In this document: in pieces, positions 62,980 through 64,000 of the stretch
How positions within the stretch are numbered: position 1 is the first letter of the stretch
How the letters are laid out: each line of letters starts with the position of its first letter
Assembly (NCBI RefSeq): GCF_000190755.2
Contig: NZ_JH109152.1
Coordinates: forward strand, 2,545,937-2,609,936
Length of the DNA stretch: 64,000 nucleotides
Reading direction: 5' to 3'
Source: Methylobacter tundripaludum SV96
Lineage (GTDB): Bacteria; Pseudomonadota; Gammaproteobacteria; Methylococcales; Methylomonadaceae
Notes under the pieces: generated by a model
What the model saw: the letters and a program-made list of their open reading frames with translations, nothing else
Told to the model about the DNA's origin: nothing
The model's database searches: none
Translations under genes and position numbers: made by a program

Positions 62980-64000
62980 AGACTTGCTCTTTGAATGGGG
63001 TGATGCCAACGCGATTTACCATGTCCAGAAAGGATTCGTCATCCAGACGTTGCTTGATGTAAACATCCAGTATGGTGGTGATTGCTTTGGTGACTTGGTC
63101 TTTGGCAACGGCGGGTCCTAAGCGTTCGCCGATAGCAGCTTCATTTTCAGAGGAGCCGCCCAAGGTTAATTGATACCATTCAGCGCCTTTTTTATCGACG
63201 CCCAGTATGCCGATGTGGCCTACGCTTTGGTGCGCGCAGCCGTTCATGCAGCCGGACATGTTGATTTTTACATCGCCAATGTCATGGAGATAGTCCAAAT
63301 CATCGAGAGCGTCATTGATTTCTTTGGCCACACTAATCGAGCTGGCATTGGCGAGTGAACAAAAATCGAGGCCGGGACAGCAAATCATATCCGTTGCGGT
63401 GCCGATGTTGGGTGTGGCCAGTTTCAGCGCATCGAGTTGTTGCCACAGCGGGAATAGATCGGCCTGTTTGACGTCGGCAAGAATCAGATTCTGTCTGTGC
63501 GTGCTTCTGACTTCACCAAAGCTGTATTGGTCAGCCAAGTCGGCAACGGCGTCAAGTTGCGTATCGGTCATATCGCCTGGAGGCGAATCCGGTGCTTTTA
63601 ACGAGATGAACGCAGCGCGGTAGCCGGCTACTTTGTGATCGGCAGTGTTGTATTTAATCCAGGTGGCAAACGCTTTGTTTTCGAGTTGATGTAGCTCAAA
63701 GCCGCTATCTTGCCCGGCATCTGTCTCGTAGGCAGGCGGTGTAAACTGGACTTTTATGGCGTCAATGCGATCGGTGCTAAGCTCCAGGTCATCCCTTATT
63801 AGCAGCCATTCTTTTTCGACCAATTCGGAGAATTTCTCCATGCCTGATTCTTTGATCAGGATTTTAATGCGGGCTTTGTATTTGTTATCGCGACGTCCGA
63901 ACAGGTTGTATATCCGTAGTATGGCTTCCAGATATGACAACAGGTGTTTCTTTTCTAAAAAGGGTTTGATGACTTGGCCTATGATCGGGGTGCGCCCCAG
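62966..64000 (-). CDS. cysI: Sulfite/nitrite reductase hemoprotein subunit (CysI-like), partial
   Basis: 345 residues visible; the frame is open to the window end (LGRTPIIGQVIKPFLEKKH precedes the internal TTG at 63940), so the gene starts outside. The siroheme/4Fe-4S Cys are in CCPGLDFCSLANA and NMSGCMNGCAHQ. STHRQNLILADV is the substrate-side Arg motif. Assimilates sulfite to sulfide or nitrite to ammonia; the DUF934 neighbour favours sulfite assimilation. Confidence 0.94.
   Translation of the reverse strand: MGRTPIIGQVIKPFLEKKHLLSYLEAILRIYNLFGRRDNKYKARIKILIKESGMEKFSELVEKEWLLIRDDLELSTDRIDAIKVQFTPPAYETDAGQDSGFELHQLENKAFATWIKYNTADHKVAGYRAAFISLKAPDSPPGDMTDTQLDAVADLADQYSFGEVRSTHRQNLILADVKQADLFPLWQQLDALKLATPNIGTATDMICCPGLDFCSLANASSISVAKEINDALDDLDYLHDIGDVKINMSGCMNGCAHQSVGHIGILGVDKKGAEWYQLTLGGSSENEAAIGERLGPAVAKDQVTKAITTILDVYIKQRLDDESFLDMVNRVGITPFKEQVYANN

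Overview
The window reads as chromosome of a Gram-negative gammaproteobacterium, most likely a Methylococcales-type methanotroph or close relative. This is an inference from gene content: TonB/ExbBD, LpxD, SecB, EnvC and HslO point to a gammaproteobacterium, and the fused ThiS-ThiG, RegB/RegA and many short CACGAA-type dispersed repeats fit that group. No methane-oxidation gene or rRNA is present, so the assignment is tentative. I saw no tRNA, rRNA or CRISPR array.

Layout. 1-2.5 kb: the trpG start, a trpE remnant, rpe and an FAH-family hydrolase. 2.7-5.1 kb: a QseC/QseB-type two-component pair whose sensor domain is internally duplicated. 5.3-12.4 kb: hemW, pyrE, a dynamin-like GTPase, trmB, a thiS-thiG fusion and a DAHP synthase. 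13.2-26.6 kb: a large TonB-linked block with two outer-membrane receptors, a His/Cys-bearing beta-propeller lipoprotein, an ABC ATPase with two DUF3526-like permeases, DedA, and tonB-exbB-exbD. 27-41 kb: NhaD, Kup, an AP2-like protein, peroxiredoxin, a lipoprotein, hslO, msrA, regBA, a small membrane protein, lpxD, moaC, moaDE and a DUF2797 protein. 41.5-52.5 kb: ilvBHC, cstA with its small partner, a REP-type tyrosine transposase, a DAACS carrier, glgP and trmL. 52.6-58 kb: arsR-rhodanese-secB-gpsA on the minus strand, divergent from a gpmI remnant, envC and ctpA. This resembles the enterobacterial yibN-secB-gpsA / gpmI-envC neighbourhood. 58.3-62.5 kb: an accessory island of integron-type gene cassettes with two attC-like sites, an IS91-like transposase with a broken tyrosine recombinase, and an FRG-domain protein. 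62.5-64 kb: a DUF934 protein and sulfite/nitrite reductase hemoprotein, cut by the window end.

How parts work together. The 13-26 kb block looks like one envelope uptake system: receptors pass a ligand across the outer membrane using TonB-ExbB-ExbD energy, the lipoprotein could bind a metal or ligand in the periplasm, and the ABC trio could act on the inner membrane. The ligand is unknown; copper or a metal chelate is a guess. moaC/moaD/moaE serve molybdopterin synthesis, ilvBHC branched-chain amino acid synthesis, and the ArsR-rhodanese pair probably sulfane-sulfur sensing and handling.

The most unusual features are the integron cassette cluster without a nearby integrase, a hairpin repeat inserted in frame inside a transposase gene, a 260-bp tandem duplication whose coding differences are all synonymous, two genes (trpE and gpmI) reduced to N-terminal remnants still coupled to the next gene by ATGA overlaps, and a 46-bp element nested inside other repeats.
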